Source: Coprinopsis marcescibilis
Lineage: Eukaryota > Basidiomycota > Agaricomycetes > Agaricales > Psathyrellaceae
DNA length: 64,000 nt
Assembly: GCA_004369085.1 (NCBI GenBank)
Contig: ML210230.1
Span: 2,401-66,400 of the forward strand
Reading direction: 5' to 3'
The notes under the pieces were generated by a model. The model had not been told where the DNA came from. It worked only from the letters and a program-made list of their open reading frames with translations, and did not search any database. Made by a program: the position numbers and the translations under genes. Shown in pieces: positions 59,222-64,000 of this stretch (position 1 is the first letter of the stretch; every line of letters starts with the position of its first letter).

Positions 59222-61217
59222 ATGCCGGACGCGAAATACCCCCCAAGGTTCAAGCCGTCGTTTGCACGGCAAGCTGGAGCACAGATGGTCTCGACAGCCG
59301 TGACAACGCTGTACGTCGTGCGCCATTGTACCCGCATATGACCCCTTCTAACCTTACCTTTCCGTGCTTGAAAGGCTATACGGTGTGGCAATAGTGCGTA
59401 TCCAAGCTATATGTGTCTTGCGACAGATTCTGACTTTAAATCCGAATCCTAGTTCATGGTCGCTCAGTACTTCTTCAGGCATTCGCGCAACGATCCTACG
59501 TGGATCAAGGTGGTGGCTGCCTCTCTTGGAGTACTCGCTACCCTCCAAACCATCTTCGCCAATCACCAGATCTACGACTACTTCGTGACCAATAATAATG
59601 ATACGGATGCCCGGAAGTTGATACCATTGTGCGTGCTGTGCATTCTTTCACTCGCCCTGAAGCCTCACCTTCGCTTCTGGTAGCTCCATGCCCGTGCGTA
59701 ATGCTCTCTCAAGCTGAATTTAAATTCATTCATAGAGAGTTCTTTACTGTAGGCTAAGACGGCATGCGTCGTAAGCGCTATTCTTGGACTTTCCTGCGCA
59801 CGACTCTTACTCCCTCTTTTCCAGTTTCTCACTGCCTTCCTTTCCCAGATGTGTGTAAATTTATATGATTTATTCCTTAAACGGCTTAACTCACGTTTTG
59901 CAGATTCTATGCCTCCAGAATCTGGAAATGTTCGCCACATGTGCATATCCTCGGGAATGAAGCTAATGATTGCTTTCACTAACAGTGGGACGATTGGTTG
60001 AGAATCATTTCCGCTTTCTGGTCGTACCAATCGTTTGTATTTTCTTTCTTTCTCCATATTCATGATTAATGAAGGAACATGTTCACAGGTAGCTCTAGCG
60101 ATCTTGCAATTGGGTGGAGGGATGGGTGAGTCCAAGCTGTTGTCATGCGTGCGCCCCATGGCTCATTGACTTTTCCAGTCCAAGTCGTCGTCATGTGAGT
60201 TCAGCAAGACCACGAACAGCTCCCTTCCCAGCTTATCCGTACGTTAGGGATATGTCTAAGAGTTACCCCGTGATGTTTGAGCGGGTGTCGTTGAACACCG
60301 TGCGATATGCCTGCTCTACGCTGAGAGTATCCTCACTGAGTTCTCCGCACAGGGGTCAATGTACATCAATGGTGCAGCCACCGCTGCCTGTGACATCCTC
60401 ATTACCATTGCACTGGTGATGATCCTTCGCTCCACCAATGTGAACGCTACTCGCAGGTGCGTCGTTTCGGTCAGAAGTGCAGTATTAGCGCTGATAAGTC
60501 GCGGCCCACAGGACCAAGACCCTTCTCGAGAAGCTCGTCATCTACGCGATTAATCGTGGCATCGTTACCAGGTGCGTGCAGTCCCCAATAGTTGAAGATG
60601 AAGATACATACCTAATACTTTGGGAAGCGTCTTCGCCCTCCTAAGTATCTTCCTGGTAAGAATTCCACGCAATCCCTTGGCTTGGTCTTGCTGACTTTCC
60701 AAATAGTACAACTTCACATCCGGTACTTTTTACTTGTGCGTTTTCTCGGCACTTGTTCTGTACCATTGAGTTCAGCGTTCGCTTCGATTTACTAGCCTCA
60801 TCCCCTTCGTATCCAACACTCATGGTAAACTCAGCTCTATACTTTCACGTTCTTGTTCTAACCTGACCTTCTAGTCTATATAATATCTGTGATCAGTATG
60901 TGAGTGTCAGCTCGAGTATGACGTGGTCCATAAGGCTCACACTCTTCCATCAGGCTGACTGCTCGGGAGGGACTCCGTGAGGACATGGATAGATCATTCC
61001 ATGTTTCTGACCTCATCATGAATACGTTCACTCAAAAAACGGAGAATAGTGGGGTTACACGGACTTCGACCGATGTACTGGTGAGTAGTCCTTATTAAAC
61101 TCGAGGCAGCACTTTCTGAGACCTTACCTTCAGGACAGCGCAGAGTCGGAGGGGACAGAGAAGAACCCTGGAACCCGGGATGTGTCGGCGAACTGCTGGG
61201 CTCAACAGGGGAGTTAA
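59222..61217 (+). CDS. DUF6534 membrane protein, plus-strand copy E
   Basis: Early exons are 59222-59310, 59375-59393 (19 bases) and 59453 to about 59632, phases closed: MPDAKYPPRFKPSFARQAG, LLYGVAI, then FFRHSRNDPTWIKVVAASLG. Further exons encode FLTAFLSQIFYASRIWKCSP (joined across an intron), VALAILQLGGGM, YINGAATAACDILITIALVM, TKTLLEKLVIYAINRGIVT, and a hydrophilic end starting LTAREGLREDMDRSFHVSD that finishes after SANCWAQQGS at 61217. This is closer to the typical DUF6534 pattern (CDILITxxL, then LVIYxINxG) than copies A-C, and its N-terminal exon structure differs. About seven membrane segments; function unknown. Several middle exon boundaries and phases remain approximate. Confidence 0.68.
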
Positions 61218-61703
61218 AATCGTAGAGACAGGCCAATTCAGTAGCTTACAGTCGGATAGCGTAGTGCAGACTGGGTGGAGAGGTTAAGCAAAGTCATTAA
61301 ACAGTACAAATAGCAGAGGACCCGCCTAGGATGTCGCGCTCCAACGGTGCCTACCATGCCCAGAGCACTCCGTCTCTTGCAGTGCTTCTCTCTTCAGGAT
61401 TTGTCAAGTGCACTGTGGATTACCCTGACAGCAAATATGGGTGGTAAACATTAACCACAATGTGGTTCCCTTCAATGTCGGTCTGTGGCCTTACTTACAA
61501 GCTGTTGGCGGGGCTCTATGTCAATCTAAAGGTCCGTTCATTGAGCAAAAACTCAAGATCCGGGTCACGCCCTATGCCGCTGCAAATCAAAGACAAATCG
61601 CACTTCGGGCCATGCTCAACAACGACGGCCCACAAAAGCAGCATCATCGATTTCTCATCGTTCAGCACGCTCAGACTCAGGAAGCCCTAGCCTACTCCGT
61701 CAC
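61218..61703. other. Intergenic DNA or lost 5' exons
   Basis: Upstream of the CHAT pseudogene. Frames at 61441-61734 may be remnants of its N-terminal exons but carry no sure motif. Confidence 0.35.
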
Positions 61704-63496
61704 TTGGTCAGGGCCTTCTTCGATGGGTATTTGACCGCCAATCGACGGACTCATCCTGTACTCGGAGGAGTCCGTAAATTTGAGCCCTGCGCCCATCCCT
61801 ATACACAAAGCGCACTTGCGATCTACGCCAGCGCTCTTTTCACCGAATTCCAGCCGAATGGCGTGGACGCGCTAGATCGGTCCAATACTACGTATCGGGA
61901 GTGTCTCGAACTCGAGCCAACTCTGAATGGGGAACTAGATCTTCGATTCGTGCCCATCAACGGCTTAGCCATGGCGCTTACGTTCAAGTATGGAATGCAG
62001 GGAGACGACAAAGATCTGGAGGAGCGTATTGAGTTGAACCGAGAGGCGTTATCACTGGTTTCAGACTTGAGCCCCAGTACGCGAGTGATTGCCCTCAATA
62101 ACCTCGCGGTGTCCGGTTTTGTCCTCTTCGAGCAAAGAAAAGAGTACCATGATCTGGACGAATGCATCTCGCTGGCTCGCCAAGGACTACGGGATGCATC
62201 TGTTAACCACCAGGTGTATTACGTACTCAGCACTTTGGCAAACGCCCTCTTCTCTCGATTCGTCAGGCGAGGAGACTCTCAGGACTTGGAGGACTGCATT
62301 TTGACGTCCAGGCGGATGTTCAAAGTTCTTCCAGACTCCAATATAGAACATGCAAGCTCGCTCTGTAGCCCCGCCAGATCACTTGCGAAGCTGTACGAAA
62401 CGACGCAGGAGTTGAAGCACCTGAGGTGTACTTCCAAGATCTTGGGCAACTTACAGCAAACGCTATCGCCCAAGAAGTGTGCTAGAGGCATACTCCCATC
62501 CCATTAGGCTGTTGCCGCTGATCGCATCGCTGGGCATGACCCTATTCCAGCCTCAGAATGCTCTGTGAGGAGCAAAGGATATCGCCAGCGACGCAGTCCG
62601 CTGTGCAATTGAGCTTGGGTGCCTTGAAGTGGCCATCGTCTTCCTCTCCACTGCACGGTCGGTGTTCTGGTCTCAAGCTCTGCAGCTTCGAACATCCCTA
62701 GGTCAACTCGAGCTATCGCACCCATCATTGGCGAAAGAGCTCCAGTCCACCTCCCACCAGTTGGAGGCCGCCAGCTACAAGACAGTTGAGAGGGGTAACA
62801 CTTACTCACTTTCGCAAAAGCGGGAGGAGACTCTGAAGGCTGTCTGGGAGTTGGATGGATTCCATGACTTTCTGCTACCTCAGTTGTTCGCTTCTCTCAA
62901 GGAAGCAGCTCATGACGGTCCCATCATCTTCCTGAACGCCAATGATGATGGATATAACGCTATCATTCTAAGACCTGGTGGTGGCCTTCAACACGTTCCA
63001 CTCCCATTGATGTGGTCAGCAGTTCTGCGGCTGCTGCGGGTGGAAGTTAGGAATTTGTCGCACGGGCGGGTCTGTACGCCCTGGGTCCGTGCGCCACATT
63101 CACAAGATGCTCGGCCGTAGAGACCATGTTATTCGAAAGACGAGGCGTATAAACATCCGAATCTAGAGATCGATCTTGGGACGATTTCTCGATAATTCTT
63201 GAAATGTTGTGGGTTGCCGTAGCGCGGCGGGTAACAGAGTCACTAGGTCTGGAGAAGGTATGTCTCTCGATATACTTTGGTGTGTGGTTGTTTCTCACGA
63301 TTGACTCCAGACCCGATCACCGAAGAGAGTTTGGTGGCACCCAACAGGACCATTTTCGTTCCTCCCCATTCATGCTTCTGGCATCTATCCTGACTTACCT
63401 GACTCTTGAGATGGGTTGTGTTTGGCTGATTATGCTGTCTTATCATACATATATTCCCCACAGAATCTTATGAAGCCACCTCCGGAGGACTGAGAA
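61704..63496 (+). pseudogene. TPR-CHAT protein pseudogene
   Basis: The TPR part is open from 61704 to 62507 (DLEERIELNREALSLVSD, YHDLDECISLARQGLRD, DLEDCILTSRRMFKVLP). It then loses frame near 62430, where about 25 codons present in the remnant at 27.3 kb are missing, and runs into a stop. The family pattern resumes at 62600-63060: IVFLSTARSVFWSQALQLR, TLKAVWELDGFHDFLLPQL and IIFLNANDDGYNAIILRPGG, the start of the CHAT domain. After another break it continues (EMLWVAVARRVTESLGLEK), crosses an intron (63258-63310) and reads VWWHPTGPFSFLPIHASGIY, the conserved CHAT core. An in-frame TGA (63409-63411) then interrupts it before LADYAVLSYIYSPQNLMK. CHAT is a caspase-related fold. This copy is truncated and non-functional. 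Confidence 0.78.
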
Positions 63497-64000
63497 TAAA
63501 GTAATGTAAAATGCTTATGTGCGTACGCGCGCCCCTGCGAAATATCATACATTACGTACGGGTTACGTGCGCCCTCGACGTACGTATGTACGTGTGGACT
63601 CAACATATTCTACGTGCACTGGGAGAACTTCTGTACATATGATAACGCTCAATTATTCCTGCTTGTTATGAGGTTGGATGGGATATTAGCAGTGTGGTGA
63701 GACAGGGAACCAGGTAGGCAGCGGAAAAAGGGGTGGGGAATCTGGGGTTGAGCTGGTGGGAATTGGGAAGTGGTTAGTGACTGGGATGGTATGGTGCTCT
63801 GCAGTGGAATGGTGGTTTACAATTGACCATCGTAAGTTGAGAAGAATATCACGAGTCTGGAAAGCCAGAGAGCTCGCCAAACTCGTGACCTTGTGATGCA
63901 TGAACAGGCCACTGAATTTGATCGCGCGACATGCATCCATGTCCACGTTAATAAATTTCAGGTGTATAACATGTCCCGGAAATCACAAAGAATATACAGA
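63497..64000. other. Right-end intergenic DNA
   Basis: Contains a cluster of ACGT/TACGTA palindromes at 63510-63625. No gene was seen. Confidence 0.4.

Noticed and set aside
59179..59391. Minus-strand frames over the first exons of DUF6534 copy E
   Set aside because: The plus-strand exon chain closes phase and carries family motifs; the antisense frames do not.

Overview
This window looks like nuclear DNA of a mushroom-forming basidiomycete (Agaricomycetes). Genes are split by many short introns (about 50-65 bp, GT..AG, with CTNAY-type branch sites). TATA boxes lie 65-200 bp upstream of several starts. The protein families are ones expanded in this class: NACHT-type STAND proteins, caspase-like proteins, TPR-CHAT proteins, DUF6534-like membrane proteins and an AA9 lytic polysaccharide monooxygenase. 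No ribosomal RNA, CRISPR array or complete transposon was seen. Gene models were built by reading exons and splice sites by eye; most boundaries were checked for phase, and those that could not be closed are flagged.

Layout. (1) 0.7-2.8 kb: one orphan six-exon gene. (2) 3.1-3.3 kb: a tRNA-like, possibly SINE-derived sequence with A and B boxes. (3) 3.3-10 kb and 11.8-18.1 kb: long stretches with nothing recognisable. A two-finger C2H2 protein gene (minus strand) lies between them. (4) 18.1-23.5 kb: housekeeping-type genes, an HDHD2-like HAD hydrolase (minus strand, apparent one-base frameshift) and a TPR plus J-domain ER co-chaperone. (5) 24.6-42.7 kb: a caspase-like C14 protein, a TPR-CHAT remnant, an orphan secreted protein divergent from an AA9 LPMO, a large TPR protein, a second TPR gene with a frame break, a NACHT ATPase and a third TPR protein. 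(6) 43.2-47.2 kb: two tandem DUF6534-like membrane protein genes (minus strand). (7) 49.4-53.2 kb: a very long low-complexity protein with an N-terminal membrane segment and a C-terminal SH3 domain. (8) 54-63.5 kb: a decayed fourth TPR copy, a third DUF6534-like gene, its degenerate partial duplicate, a DUF6534 gene on the plus strand, and a TPR-CHAT pseudogene.

The right-hand two thirds of the window therefore form an accessory region rich in parts known from NLR-type signalling: NACHT switch, caspase fold, CHAT fold and TPR scaffold. These are interleaved with a local family of membrane proteins. Several members are visibly duplicated and decaying, which suggests birth-and-death evolution. 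That the parts act together is inference from clustering; only the domain identities and the decay are read directly from the sequence.
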